DNA of 41,352 nt from Spirochaetes bacterium RBG_16_49_21 (GCA_001829495.1 MIBJ01000047.1:1443-42794), one strand, 5' to 3'; counted from the first letter of the stretch, positions 8,919 to 17,340 are shown. Translations and numbers: made by a program. Notes: a model not told the origin generated them from the sequence alone.

Positions 8919-8953
8919 TAAACTAATAATTTTTATTTCACCTTTCAAATTAC

Positions 8954-9148
8954 TTGACTTTGCCGTTAAATTTTTAAAAATTGATTCGACTTGTTGCGGA
9001 ATTCTAATTCCGCGCCTTAATATGCCCCGGCGGGGGGCTTATAAGGGGCTGCGCCCCTTAACCCGCTATGAAAATTTAATTTTGCAAGAACCTTATCATT
9101 TACTTGAGGAAGACTATTTTAAATTCGTCAGGAATTGTATTCCGCGGG
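8954..9148 (+). promoter_or_regulatory. possible promoter and hairpin-rich leader of the aroA'-aroB' pair
   Basis: TTGACT (8954-8959) is followed after about 16 bases by AAAAAT, a weak -10. Downstream come GCGGAATTCTAATTCCGC (8996-9013, an eight-base stem), AAGGGGCTGCGCCCCTT near 9044-9060, and GGAATTGTATTCC near 9131-9143, just before the start codon. An open frame from 9022 continues into aroA' but its 45 extra residues are encoded by this repeat-like DNA and do not resemble the enzyme. Whether the hairpins regulate anything is unknown. Confidence 0.3.
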
Positions 9149-9156
9149 GTGCCATT

Positions 9157-9921
9157 ATGATCGGTAAAAAAATACGGCTTCAGAGGATAATCGACCGGAA
9201 TACCGGGAAGTCCATCATCGTGCCCATGGATCATGGCGTAACGGTCGGGCCGATCCCCGGGCTCATCGACATCGCCGTAGCGGTGAACAAGGTCGCCAAT
9301 GGGGGAGCTAACGCGATTCTCATGCACAAGGGGCTGGTCGAGACCGGGCATCGGAGCTCGGGCAAGGATATCGGCCTTATTGTTCATCTCTCCGCCAGCA
9401 CGATCCTGGCGCCTGATTCAAACGCGAAGACCCTCGTTTGCACGGTAGAGGAGGCGGTACGGCTCGGCGCGGACGGCGTGTCGATCCACATCAATATCGG
9501 CGCCAATACCGAATCCGAGATGCTGGGTAAGATGGGCGAGGTGTCAAAGTCATGCAGGGATTGGGGCATGCCGCTCCTGGCCATGATGTACACCCGGGGC
9601 GCCAAGATCAAAAATGAATACGACGTGGCAGTGGTCAAGCACGCCGCCAGGGTCGGGGCGGAGCTGGGCGCGGATATCGTGAAGGTCAATTATACCGGCT
9701 CTCCGGAGTCGTTCAGGGAGGTCGTGCAGGGCTGCCCGGTCCCGGTGGTCATCGCCGGCGGAGAGAAGATGGAAACCGATGAGGAGGTACTGGAGATGGT
9801 CCGCGGCTCCATAGAAGCGGGCGGCTCGGGCGTATCCATCGGCAGGAACGTGTTCCAGCACAATAATCCTGAGGCCATAGTAATGAAAATATCGGAAATC
9901 GTGAATGGAATCCGGAAATGA
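9157..9921 (+). CDS. aroA': 2-amino-3,7-dideoxy-D-threo-hept-6-ulosonate synthase (archaeal-type shikimate entry)
   Basis: This class I aldolase-like enzyme makes the C7 precursor used by dehydroquinate synthase II, replacing DAHP synthase in archaea (MJ0400 type) and some bacteria. The mature protein starts [11 protein letters not shown], has 254 residues, and shows the (beta-alpha)8 landmarks: [14 protein letters not shown] near residue 21, [10 protein letters not shown] near 50, the Schiff-base lysine segment [14 protein letters not shown] near 177-190, and [14 protein letters not shown] near 200. ATG 9157 is chosen because the 45 upstream in-frame codons lie in hairpin-rich DNA and are not family-like. 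The stop overlaps the aroB' start by four bases (ATGA). A plain fructose-bisphosphate aldolase of the same fold is less likely given this neighbour. Confidence 0.92.
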   Translation: MIGKKIRLQRIIDRNTGKSIIVPMDHGVTVGPIPGLIDIAVAVNKVANGGANAILMHKGLVETGHRSSGKDIGLIVHLSASTILAPDSNAKTLVCTVEEAVRLGADGVSIHINIGANTESEMLGKMGEVSKSCRDWGMPLLAMMYTRGAKIKNEYDVAVVKHAARVGAELGADIVKVNYTGSPESFREVVQGCPVPVVIAGGEKMETDEEVLEMVRGSIEAGGSGVSIGRNVFQHNNPEAIVMKISEIVNGIRK

Positions 9922-10922
9922 AGGAAGTATGGCTGCATCTTACCGCCTGGAACAAGAACCTGGTGACGGAGGCGCTCGAGTCCGGGGTTGATGCGATCGT
10001 CACGGCGCCCGAGCACGTTCCCCGGATCAAAGAGCTCGGCAGGATGATGGTCGTGTCCGCGGAAGCGGGAGACCGGAAGATCCCCGAGGACGTCGAAGTC
10101 ATCGTGATTAAGAACAAGGATGACGAGAAGCGGGCGGCGGCGGCGCTTAAATCAAAGACCGTGATCGCGCGCACCACGGACTGGGACATCATTCCGATTG
10201 AAAATCTGATTCCTCAGGGCGGCGACCGCCTCTTTACCTTTGTGAGGAGCCTCGCTGACGCGAAGCTTGCGGCAGGGATACTGGAAAAAGGGGTTGCCGG
10301 CGTGGTACTTGAAACCGGCGATCCGGGCGAAATCTCCCGGGTAGCCGGCTATATCAAGGACCTGGACAACGAATCATATAGTCTTGCGGAGCTTGAGATA
10401 AGGACTATCAAGAATATCGGGATCGGCGACAGGGTCTGCGTGGATACCTGCGGTAATTTGGATCTGGGCGAGGGGCTTCTGGTGGGGAACTCCAGCGGAG
10501 GGCTCTTTCTCGTTCATGCCGAGAATATCGATAATCCCTATGTCGCGCCGCGCCCTTTCAGGATAAACGCCGGAGCGGTACATTCGTATGTACGGGTGCC
10601 GGGCGGAAAGACACGCTACCTGGGAGAGCTCAAGACCGGCGATCAGGTCCTCATCGTGAACAAGGCCGGGGATTCCTATATATCGTACGTGGGCCGCTCA
10701 AAGATCGAGAAGCGGCCGCTCGTGGTCGTGTATGCGGCCGGCAGCGATAAGATTGAATATTCGGTGATACTTCAGAATGCGGAAACGATACGGCTGACCG
10801 CGCCGGACGGCGCCGCGGTAAGCGTGGCCGCACTGCGGCCGGGAGACCATGTTCTCGGCTTTATTGATAAAGGCGGCCGCCACTTTGGCATGGCTGTTGA
10901 TGAAACAATAAGAGAGCAATAA
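9918..10922 (+). CDS. aroB': 3-dehydroquinate synthase II
   Basis: Converts the amino-dideoxyheptulosonate from the preceding enzyme to 3-dehydroquinate by NAD-dependent oxidative deamination and cyclisation. Length (334) fits the family (about 330-370). Recognisable blocks are the N-terminal [20 protein letters not shown], then [20 protein letters not shown] (about residues 172-191), the [20 protein letters not shown] segment, [20 protein letters not shown] (about 214-233) and [14 protein letters not shown]. The four-base overlap with aroA' indicates translational coupling. This enzyme is unrelated to the usual AroB. Confidence 0.95.
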   Translation: MKEVWLHLTAWNKNLVTEALESGVDAIVTAPEHVPRIKELGRMMVVSAEAGDRKIPEDVEVIVIKNKDDEKRAAAALKSKTVIARTTDWDIIPIENLIPQGGDRLFTFVRSLADAKLAAGILEKGVAGVVLETGDPGEISRVAGYIKDLDNESYSLAELEIRTIKNIGIGDRVCVDTCGNLDLGEGLLVGNSSGGLFLVHAENIDNPYVAPRPFRINAGAVHSYVRVPGGKTRYLGELKTGDQVLIVNKAGDSYISYVGRSKIEKRPLVVVYAAGSDKIEYSVILQNAETIRLTAPDGAAVSVAALRPGDHVLGFIDKGGRHFGMAVDETIREQ

Positions 10923-10947
10923 TTTTATAAAACACTTCATAAAAACC

Positions 10948-10976
10948 TTGACATGCATGGGTTGAGTTTTTTAGTG
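10948..10976 (+). promoter_or_regulatory. candidate promoter for the 2-oxoacid oxidoreductase operon
   Basis: A perfect TTGACA (10948-10953) is followed after 16 bases by TTTAGT (10970-10975), four of six matches to the -10 consensus. It lies in the 258-base gap after aroB' and about 230 bases before porG. Confidence 0.4.
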
Positions 10977-11019
10977 CCTTTTGTGATATTATCTTGCAAG
11001 AATTGTATTTTTTTAAAAT

Positions 11020-11165
11020 TTTTTAGGGGTCTAAGGGGCGAAGCCCGAGCGAACAGGAGGTTCGCCTGCCGGCATGAACAGGACGTTTCAATAAAGCCGG
11101 CCTTAAAAGCCCCGCAGGGCCCCCCTGCAATCCCAGTTTGGGTTGCGGGCAGCGCCCGCGTATAA
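11020..11165. other. GC-rich hairpin-bearing intergenic stretch
   Basis: The stretch contains GGGGCGAAGCCC, GAACAGGAGGTTC and GGGTTGCGGGCAGCGCCCGCG, three short potential hairpins, and stands out from the AT-rich DNA before it. I see no gene in it. It could be a decayed repeat of the type found elsewhere in the window or a structured leader of the por operon. Confidence 0.35.
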
Positions 11166-11180
11166 ATAAAGCGAGGATTT

Positions 11181-11723
11181 ATGATTGAGGTGAGATTTCA
11201 CGGCAGAGGCGGACAGGGTGCGGTGACATCGGTTGAGATATGCGCCGTTTCCGCGATTGATGACGGCAAGTTCGCGCAGGGCTTTCCCAGCTTTGGGCCG
11301 GAGCGGAGGGGAGCGCCGGTGCTGGCATTTCTGCGGGTTTCGGAAAAACCCATAAAATTGAGATCCAGGATATACGAGCCGGACGTGATCGTTGTTCTCG
11401 ATCCTTCTCTCCTCGCCGCCGAGAACCCGACGCTGGGATTGAAGAAGTCGGGAACGATAGTGATCAATACCGGCAAGAGCGCCCAGGAGATTAAAAACAT
11501 GTTCCCCGGTTTCAGGGTCGCGGCGATTGACGCGTACTCCGTCGCACGGGACGAGCTCGGCATTCCTATCGCCAACACCACGATGATCGGCGCGCTGGTC
11601 AAGGCGACGGACATAATAAGCATGAAATCGATGGAAGACTCCATAACCGAGCGGTTCGGACGGCTTGCCCAGAAAAATATAAACGCCTGCCGCAGGGCAT
11701 ACAATGAAACAGTTATCATTTAA
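11181..11723 (+). CDS. porG: 2-oxoacid:ferredoxin oxidoreductase, gamma subunit
   Basis: The gamma subunit (also named PorC) of a four-subunit pyruvate/2-oxoacid:ferredoxin oxidoreductase, which oxidises the 2-oxoacid to acyl-CoA and CO2. The N-terminus IEVRFHGRGGQGAVTSVEIC (residues 2-21) is the family signature, followed by KFAQGFPSFGPERRGAPVLA (about residues 31-50), and the length (180) is standard. It opens an operon of seven genes in order gamma, delta, alpha, beta, then three diaphorase-like subunits. No cysteine cluster is expected in this subunit and none is seen. Confidence 0.95.
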   Translation: MIEVRFHGRGGQGAVTSVEICAVSAIDDGKFAQGFPSFGPERRGAPVLAFLRVSEKPIKLRSRIYEPDVIVVLDPSLLAAENPTLGLKKSGTIVINTGKSAQEIKNMFPGFRVAAIDAYSVARDELGIPIANTTMIGALVKATDIISMKSMEDSITERFGRLAQKNINACRRAYNETVII

Positions 11724-11741
11724 TCCGACGAGGAGACTGTA

Positions 11742-12029
11742 ATGGCGAAACCAATGGAACAATATAAATGGCACGAGCTCAACGCGGGCTGCGTCATTGA
11801 CGAGCCCGGAAGCGCTTCTGAATACAAGACCGGCTCGTGGCGCGTGCAGAAGCCGGTATGGGACGATTCGAAATGCATCAAGTGCGGGGTATGCTGGATG
11901 TTTTGCCCTGACGCGGCGATATACCAGAAGAAAGACGGTTATTTTGAAGCGAACCTGGATTACTGCAAGGGATGCGGGATATGCGCGAGGGAATGCTGGC
12001 CCTGCGCCATCACCATGGTGGAGGGTTGA
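11742..12029 (+). CDS. porD: 2-oxoacid:ferredoxin oxidoreductase, delta subunit (2x[4Fe-4S])
   Basis: A 95-residue ferredoxin-like subunit that passes electrons from the catalytic subunits to the acceptor. Two complete cluster motifs are visible, CIKCGVCWMFCP (about residues 46-57) and CKGCGICARECW (about 76-87), each CxxCxxCxxxC. The N-terminal half (GSWRVQKPVWDDSKC) is typical of PorD. It starts 18 bases after porG and ends three bases before porA. Confidence 0.95.
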   Translation: MAKPMEQYKWHELNAGCVIDEPGSASEYKTGSWRVQKPVWDDSKCIKCGVCWMFCPDAAIYQKKDGYFEANLDYCKGCGICARECWPCAITMVEG

Positions 12030-12032
12030 GAA

Positions 12033-13223
12033 ATGAACAACAAAAACAAAAAAGGAATCGAGGTATCGATTGCCTTGTCGGAATCGGTCAAGCTCTGCCG
12101 CTTTGAGGCCATATCAGCCTATCCGATCACTCCCCAGACGCATATCGTGGAGCATCTGTCGGAGCTCGTCGCCGAAGGCGAGCTCGCCGCTGAATTCATA
12201 ACAATAGAATCGGAGCACTCGGCGCTCTCCGCCTGCATCGGCGCCTCCGCCGCCGGCGCCCGGACATTCACCTCCACGAGCTCGCAGGGACTTGAGCTGA
12301 TGCATGAGATTCTTTTCATAGCCTCCGGACTCAGGATGCCCATTGTTATGGCAGTCGCCAACAGGGCCCTGTCCGCGCCCCTTTCGATTTGGAATGATCA
12401 CGGCGATGTGATGGCCGCCCGGGATGCCGGATGGATACAGATTTTTTGCGAGAACGGGCAGGAGGCCGTGGATTCGATAATAATCGCCACGAGGTTCGCG
12501 GAGGACCGGAGGGTTCTTCTTCCGGTCATGGTGAACCTGGACGGATTCATATTGAGCCATGTCGTCGAGCCGATCGAATTTCCCGCACAGGAGTCGGTTG
12601 ACGCGTTTCTTCCTTCTTATGATCCGCTGTATACGCTGCACCCTGACCGGCCCCTGACCATGGGAGCGTACGCCTTGCCGGAGCTCTATACCGAGGCGCG
12701 GTACGCCCAGGAGAACGCCCTGATCAATTCTAAAGATGTTATCAATGAGGTCATGGGGGAATTCGGGAAAAAATTCGGAAGGGAGTACCGGGTCGTCGAG
12801 TCCTATAATTGCGAAAAGGCGGACACGGTCTTTGTAGCCATGGGATCCATGAACGAGAATATTATGACCGCTATTGATGAGCTGAAGTCCCGGGGCAAAG
12901 AAGCAGGGCTGGTCAAGATCAGACTCTTCAGGCCGTTCCCGTCCGAAGAGCTGGCTGAAGTCCTTTCCGGGAAAAAGAGGATAATCGTCATTGACCGGGC
13001 GATGCCGGGCGGAGCCATGAACGGGCCGGTTTTCAGCGAGATTTCCTCCCTCGCAAAGATCCGCGGTCTTGACGCGATACTGTCAAACTTCATACTCGGA
13101 CTTGGCGGAAGGGACGTCGTACCTGAAGCGTTTATCGACATTTACAACGAATCGATGGCCAGAACGTCGACTTTCGTAAAAGCTGCAAAAACAAACTACC
13201 GGATTGTTGGAGTAAGAGAATGA
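12033..13223 (+). CDS. porA: 2-oxoacid:ferredoxin oxidoreductase, alpha subunit
   Basis: Alpha subunit (396 residues), carrying the substrate-binding pyrimidine-side domain and the transketolase C-terminal domain. The YPITPQTHIVE motif (about residues 30-40), ITIESEHSALSACIGASAAG (about 56-75) and TSTSSQGLELMHE are typical of pyruvate-type enzymes, as is the segment VIDRAMPGGAMNGP near 323. Pyruvate is the most likely substrate, but branched-chain or 2-oxoglutarate use cannot be excluded by eye. Its end overlaps the porB start by four bases. Confidence 0.94.
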   Translation: MNNKNKKGIEVSIALSESVKLCRFEAISAYPITPQTHIVEHLSELVAEGELAAEFITIESEHSALSACIGASAAGARTFTSTSSQGLELMHEILFIASGLRMPIVMAVANRALSAPLSIWNDHGDVMAARDAGWIQIFCENGQEAVDSIIIATRFAEDRRVLLPVMVNLDGFILSHVVEPIEFPAQESVDAFLPSYDPLYTLHPDRPLTMGAYALPELYTEARYAQENALINSKDVINEVMGEFGKKFGREYRVVESYNCEKADTVFVAMGSMNENIMTAIDELKSRGKEAGLVKIRLFRPFPSEELAEVLSGKKRIIVIDRAMPGGAMNGPVFSEISSLAKIRGLDAILSNFILGLGGRDVVPEAFIDIYNESMARTSTFVKAAKTNYRIVGVRE

Positions 13224-14152
13224 TAATGCCGAATATTGAGCTGTATGCCGCCAATGTAATACCCAAAGAGGAATATGCGGTGTCGGGCCATCGGGCCTGC
13301 CAGGGCTGCGCCGAGATACTCGCGGTCAGGCTCGCCCTGAAGGCGCTCGGCCGCGATACCATATTGACTATGGCCACGGGTTGCATGGAGATCGTATCAA
13401 CCCCGTTTCCCACAACGGACTGGAAGCTCCCGTGGATACACGTTGCCTTTGAGAATGCCGCTGCGGTCGCCTCCGGCGTGGATATAGGGCTTAAAATTCT
13501 CATGAAAAAGGGGAAGGTAAAGAAGAGCGATATCAATATCGTCGCCATAGGGGGCGACGGCGGGACGAGCGATATAGGCCTTCAGTCCCTTTCAGGAGCG
13601 TTCGAGCGATATCATAAGTTCATATATATATGCGTGGACAATGAGGCGTATATGAACACGGGGGTTCAGAGATCTTCCTCCACGCCCTTCGGAGCCATGA
13701 CGACCACGAGCCCTCCCGGAAAGCTGAGCATGGGCCAGCCGACCTGGAAAAAGAACATGGTAAAGATCGCGGTGGCCCACAACATCCCCTATGTGGCGAC
13801 CGCGTGTCCGTCATATCCCTTTGACCTCATCGAGAAGGTGAAGAAGGCAAAGATGGCTGACGGGCCTGCGTATCTGCATATACTCTCCGTATGCCCTACG
13901 GGATGGAGAACGGCGTCGGACCTCTCGATACGCTACGGCCGCCTCGCGGTCGAATCGGGAGTATTCCCTCTGTACGAGGTGGAGAACGGCACGTACCGGC
14001 TCAGTTTAAACCCCGAGCCTTTGAGGCCGGTCACCGACTATTTCAAGGGGCAGGGAAGGTTCAGACATCTCACCGATGAATACATCGACAAGATACAGAA
14101 GAGAACCATAAAAGAATGGGAAGATTTGAAAACCCTGTGCGGCGTCAAATAG
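13220..14152 (+). CDS. porB: 2-oxoacid:ferredoxin oxidoreductase, beta subunit (TPP-binding)
   Basis: Beta subunit (310 residues) that binds thiamine diphosphate and a [4Fe-4S] cluster. The cluster cysteines appear in HRACQGCAE (about residues 23-31), ATGCMEI (about 53) and near the C-terminus in SVCPTGW. The TPP/magnesium motif GGDGGTSDIG...NEAYMNTG spans about residues 112-152. The ATGA overlap with porA shows coupling, and the next gene starts nine bases after its stop. Confidence 0.95.
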   Translation: MIMPNIELYAANVIPKEEYAVSGHRACQGCAEILAVRLALKALGRDTILTMATGCMEIVSTPFPTTDWKLPWIHVAFENAAAVASGVDIGLKILMKKGKVKKSDINIVAIGGDGGTSDIGLQSLSGAFERYHKFIYICVDNEAYMNTGVQRSSSTPFGAMTTTSPPGKLSMGQPTWKKNMVKIAVAHNIPYVATACPSYPFDLIEKVKKAKMADGPAYLHILSVCPTGWRTASDLSIRYGRLAVESGVFPLYEVENGTYRLSLNPEPLRPVTDYFKGQGRFRHLTDEYIDKIQKRTIKEWEDLKTLCGVK

Positions 14153-14160
14153 GAGGATGG

Positions 14161-14628
14161 ATGGATATCGACAAGAAAAAGCTTGATACGATAATCAAGA
14201 AAAACGGCGGCGAGCGTAACCGGATTCTCGCTATATATCAGGATATTCAGTCTGAGTACCGTTATCTTCCGAAAGAGGCAGTTCAGTATGTGTGCGGACG
14301 GCTCGATATCCCGCTTGTCAAGGGATTCGAGGTCGCAACGTTCTATAAGGCACTTTCCCTCAAACCCAAAGGCAAGCATTCAGTCTGCGTCTGCCTGGGT
14401 ACAGCGTGCCACCTCAAGGGCGGCCCCGCAATACTCGAGACCTTCGAGCGCGAGCTCAAGGTCAAGAGGGACGACACCACAGAGGACGGCATGTTTAGCG
14501 TTGATACCGTCAACTGTCTCGGCGCCTGCGCGCTCGCGCCGCTGGTGCGGGTCGATGGAAAAGATTTCGGCAAGACCAGTCCGCCTACCGTTAAGAAAAT
14601 AATCAAAGAATTCAAACACGGAGCCTAA
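14161..14628 (+). CDS. NuoE/HydC-like [2Fe-2S] subunit
   Basis: A 155-residue thioredoxin-fold [2Fe-2S] protein of the NuoE family (24 kDa subunit of complex I, HydC of bifurcating hydrogenases). The four ligands show the family spacing: CLGTAC (C-x4-C) near residue 79 and CLGAC (C-x3-C) near 119. The N-terminal helical part (ILAIYQDIQSEYRYLPKEAV, about 22-41) is also typical. The start at 14161 is chosen over an upstream in-frame ATG inside porB because AGGAGG sits directly ahead (14151-14156). Its partner NuoF-like gene follows after one base. Together with porGDAB it suggests an NAD-linked acceptor module. Confidence 0.93.
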   Translation: MDIDKKKLDTIIKKNGGERNRILAIYQDIQSEYRYLPKEAVQYVCGRLDIPLVKGFEVATFYKALSLKPKGKHSVCVCLGTACHLKGGPAILETFERELKVKRDDTTEDGMFSVDTVNCLGACALAPLVRVDGKDFGKTSPPTVKKIIKEFKHGA

Positions 14629-14629
14629 A

Positions 14630-16483
14630 ATGATACAGTCGCTCGATGATCTTGAAAAGATAAAAGAGGATTTTGCCGGCCGTATAAAGAAATACGGGAA
14701 GACGGTGAAGATATGTTTCGGCACGGGGTGCGTATCGTCCGGTTCTCAGGCGGTGTATGACGGACTTGTCGGCGCCCTTGAAAAAGAATCATTAAACAAA
14801 AAGGTGCGCGTAGTAAAAACAGGCTGTCACGGATTCTGCGAGAAGGGCCCGATTGTCGTTTTCAACGACGATGAGATTTTTTATCAGTCGGTCGGCAAGA
14901 AAAAAATTGAAGAAGACATCGCGCTTCTTCTTGATACGATAAAAAACGGCAAAGTCGCGGATAAACTCCTCTATAAAAGCGCTGACAAATTAAAGAAATT
15001 CGTCTCGACCAAGGAGATACCCTTCTATGCAATGCAGAAAAAGATCGTACTCGATTTGAATGGAGCCATTGATCCGGAGGATATAGATGAATACATTGCG
15101 CACGGCGGCTACAGCGCCCTGCAAAAGGCGCTCACGGCAATGACGCCTGATGAAGTTCTTGATTGGGTGCAGAAGTCGGGCTTGAGGGGAAGGGGCGGCG
15201 GCGGGTTTTCCACAGGGACAAAATGGAAGTCATGCAAGGATGCTCACGGAGGCCCGAAATATATCATGGCCAACGGCGATGAGGGAGATCCTGGCGCGTT
15301 CATGGACAGGTCGCTCATGGAGGGAAACCCCGGCGTTATACTTGAGGGAATGATAATAGGCGGATACACAATCGGCTCGAATCAAGGATATATCTACGTG
15401 CGGGACGAATATCCTCTCGCCGTGAAAAGGCTCGGCATCGCGTTAGAGCAGGCGGTGAAATACGGCTTTCTCGGAAAAAATATATTCAACTCCGGATTTG
15501 ATTTCGACATAAAAATAGTCAGGGGCGGCGGAGCGTTTGTCTGCGGCGAGTCGACCGCTCTCATGTCCTCGCTTGAGGGAAAGTCGGGAGAGCCGAGGGC
15601 CAAGTATGTCCATACTGTTGAAAAGGGCCTGTGGGACAAGCCCAGCAATTTGAATAATGTCGAGACATGGGCCTGCGTCCCGGCGATCATAAACAGGGGA
15701 TGGCAATGGTTCGCATCGATAGGAAGCGAAGGGAGCAAGGGGACAAAGGTTTTCTCCCTGGTCGGCAAGGTTAACAATACGGGGCTGATCGAGGTTCCCA
15801 TGGGGACAACCCTACGCCAGATAATCTTCGATCTTGGTGACGGCATCCAAAACAATAAGGAGTTCAAGGCAGTGCAGACTGGCGGCCCCTCCGGCGGCTG
15901 CATACCGAAAGAATATCTCGACACTGCGGTGGATTTTGACACGCTTTGGGAGCTCGGCTCAATGATGGGATCCGGCGGCATGATTGTCATGGATGACAAA
16001 AACTGCATGGTCGATGTCGCACGATATTTCCTGAAGTTCCTCGTTGAGGAGTCATGCGGGAAGTGCGTGCCCTGCAGGGAGGGGATCAGGCGCATGCTTG
16101 AGATAGTCGAGAGAATATGCGACGGCGAGGGAGATGAAGGAGACATCGCGCACCTCAAGGAGCTCGGGAGGGCCGTCAACATCGGGTCCCTGTGCGGCCT
16201 CGGCCAGTCAGCATCCAATCCGGTTCTTTCAACCCTGAGATATTTCATGGATGAATACGAGGCTCATATAGCGCATAAGAAGTGTCCTGCCGGAGTGTGC
16301 AAGCCTCTGATCAACTATACCATTTTGGATAATTGCACGGGATGTACGCTGTGCGCACGGGAATGTCCCTCAAACTGCATTATCGGCGACAAGAAAAAGC
16401 CCCATACCATAGACACGAAAAAGTGCATCAAGTGCGGCATGTGCTATGAGGTTTGCAAGTTTGGCGCGGTTAACGTCGTATGA
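14630..16483 (+). CDS. NuoF/HydB-like NAD(H)- and FMN-binding subunit with extra Fe-S domains
   Basis: A 617-residue flavoprotein of NuoF/HydB type. Domains in order: N-terminal thioredoxin-like [2Fe-2S] (CFGTGC near residue 27, CHGFC near 66); NADH-binding glycine-rich loop GLRGRGGGGFSTGTKW (about 184-199); NGDEGDPGAFMDR (about 214-226); FMN segment GGGAFVCGESTALM (about 298-311); SLBB-like domain; [4Fe-4S] motif SCGKCVPCREG (about 474-484) with a distal GSLCGLGQ; and a C-terminal 2x[4Fe-4S] ferredoxin (CTGCTLCAREC and CIKCGMCYEVC). This layout is that of HydB of electron-bifurcating hydrogenases, BamH-like and NAD-reducing enzymes, and is longer than complex I NuoF. The stop overlaps the next frame (ATGA), but the preferred next start is 16498. 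Confidence 0.94.
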   Translation: MIQSLDDLEKIKEDFAGRIKKYGKTVKICFGTGCVSSGSQAVYDGLVGALEKESLNKKVRVVKTGCHGFCEKGPIVVFNDDEIFYQSVGKKKIEEDIALLLDTIKNGKVADKLLYKSADKLKKFVSTKEIPFYAMQKKIVLDLNGAIDPEDIDEYIAHGGYSALQKALTAMTPDEVLDWVQKSGLRGRGGGGFSTGTKWKSCKDAHGGPKYIMANGDEGDPGAFMDRSLMEGNPGVILEGMIIGGYTIGSNQGYIYVRDEYPLAVKRLGIALEQAVKYGFLGKNIFNSGFDFDIKIVRGGGAFVCGESTALMSSLEGKSGEPRAKYVHTVEKGLWDKPSNLNNVETWACVPAIINRGWQWFASIGSEGSKGTKVFSLVGKVNNTGLIEVPMGTTLRQIIFDLGDGIQNNKEFKAVQTGGPSGGCIPKEYLDTAVDFDTLWELGSMMGSGGMIVMDDKNCMVDVARYFLKFLVEESCGKCVPCREGIRRMLEIVERICDGEGDEGDIAHLKELGRAVNIGSLCGLGQSASNPVLSTLRYFMDEYEAHIAHKKCPAGVCKPLINYTILDNCTGCTLCARECPSNCIIGDKKKPHTIDTKKCIKCGMCYEVCKFGAVNVV

Positions 16484-16497
16484 ACAAGGAGCCTGCA

Positions 16498-17208
16498 ATG
16501 ATTGAGTTTACAATAGACGGCAAAAAGGTCAAGGCAACGGAGGGGGAGTTTATCCTGCCGGTGGCCCTTCGCGAGGGGTTTGACATTCCGACGCTGTGCC
16601 ATCATGAAGCGCTCGGCTCGGACGGCAGGTGCAGGATTTGCGTCGTCGAGGTCAAGAGGGGCAGCCGGAAGAGGATAGTGACATCATGCCTGTATCCGGT
16701 CGCTGACGGAATCGAGGTATCAACGAACGCGCCGGATGTTATGCTCGTGCGCAAGTCCGTGCTCGAGCTGCTCTATGCCCGGTGTCCTGAAGCCGAAGTT
16801 CTCGGGCATCTTGCGAAAAAGTATGGAGTCGAGAATGTCCGCTATTCCAAGGATCATGACAAGGGCAAGTGCATACTCTGCAATATCTGTATTAGAGCCT
16901 GTGCGGAGATTGTCGGGGTATCCGCTCTGGGCTTCAGCGGAAAGGGGATGTCTAAGAAGGTCACCACCCCCTTTGATGAGCCCTCGGACACCTGCATAGC
17001 CTGCGGCGCGTGCGTGGTAGCCTGTCCGACCGGCCACATCTTCATGAAAGACGATAAAGGCGTGAGGACGATTTGGAAAAAGAAATTCCCTCTTGCGCAA
17101 TGCCCGGAATGCTCGCGGTTCCACGCGCCCGTGGAGCAGCTTCAGTATATATCGAAGGTGACGAATGTTCCGCTTGAAACCCTGATGGTCTGCCAGGACT
17201 GTCGATAG
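16498..17208 (+). CDS. short NuoG/HydA-N/HoxU-like iron-sulfur subunit without catalytic domain
   Basis: A 236-residue protein matching only the N-terminal Fe-S part of NuoG or of [FeFe] hydrogenase HydA. A [2Fe-2S] domain comes first (LCHHEALGSDGRCRIC, then TSCLYP), followed by two [4Fe-4S] motifs, CILCNICIRAC and CIACGACVVACP. The HxxxCxxCxxxxxC cluster site that normally lies between them is absent. The C-terminus adds a CPEC...CQDC pair spaced by about 33 residues. There is no H-cluster or molybdopterin domain, and no hydrogenase gene nearby. It probably links the por delta subunit to the NuoEF-like pair. ATG 16498 is preferred over 16480 because AAGGAG lies seven bases upstream. Confidence 0.9.
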   Translation: MIEFTIDGKKVKATEGEFILPVALREGFDIPTLCHHEALGSDGRCRICVVEVKRGSRKRIVTSCLYPVADGIEVSTNAPDVMLVRKSVLELLYARCPEAEVLGHLAKKYGVENVRYSKDHDKGKCILCNICIRACAEIVGVSALGFSGKGMSKKVTTPFDEPSDTCIACGACVVACPTGHIFMKDDKGVRTIWKKKFPLAQCPECSRFHAPVEQLQYISKVTNVPLETLMVCQDCR

Positions 17209-17216
17209 TTGATCCC

Positions 17217-17328
17217 CAAGCCCCCCAACCCCCCGGAGAGGGGCTAATATTTGAAATGGAGATTAAACTGTCGCATTTTAATTCATTTTTCAGCTTTTTT
17301 AAGTCCCCCTTTGGGGGATTTAGGGGGC
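17217..17328. repeat. family C doubly inverted repeat, copy 1
   Basis: Left arm CCCCCCAACCCCCCGGAGAG and right arm AAGTCCCCCTTTGGGGGATT with GGGGGC are imperfect inverted copies across an AT-rich centre. Copies occur at 25161-25356 and, modified, at 36151-36240. Its right end touches the ribosome site of the next gene. Confidence 0.7.
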
Positions 17329-17340
17329 GAGGAGGCGGCT

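Noticed and set aside
9022-9156. N-terminal extension of the ADH synthase
   Set aside because: Encoded by hairpin-rich intergenic DNA and not like any enzyme of the family; ATG 9157 fits.
11103-11774. 223-codon minus-strand frame across porG
   Set aside because: Antisense to a certain gene and rich in Arg/His, as artefact frames are.
15394-16248. 284-codon open frame on the minus strand
   Set aside because: Opposite the NuoF-like gene and without recognisable protein features.
16498-17208. [FeFe] hydrogenase subunit
   Set aside because: The H-cluster motifs are absent and the protein ends after the ferredoxin part.
17251-17340. N-terminal extension of the rubrerythrin-like protein
   Set aside because: It only translates repeat C1; the ribosome site supports the start at 17341.
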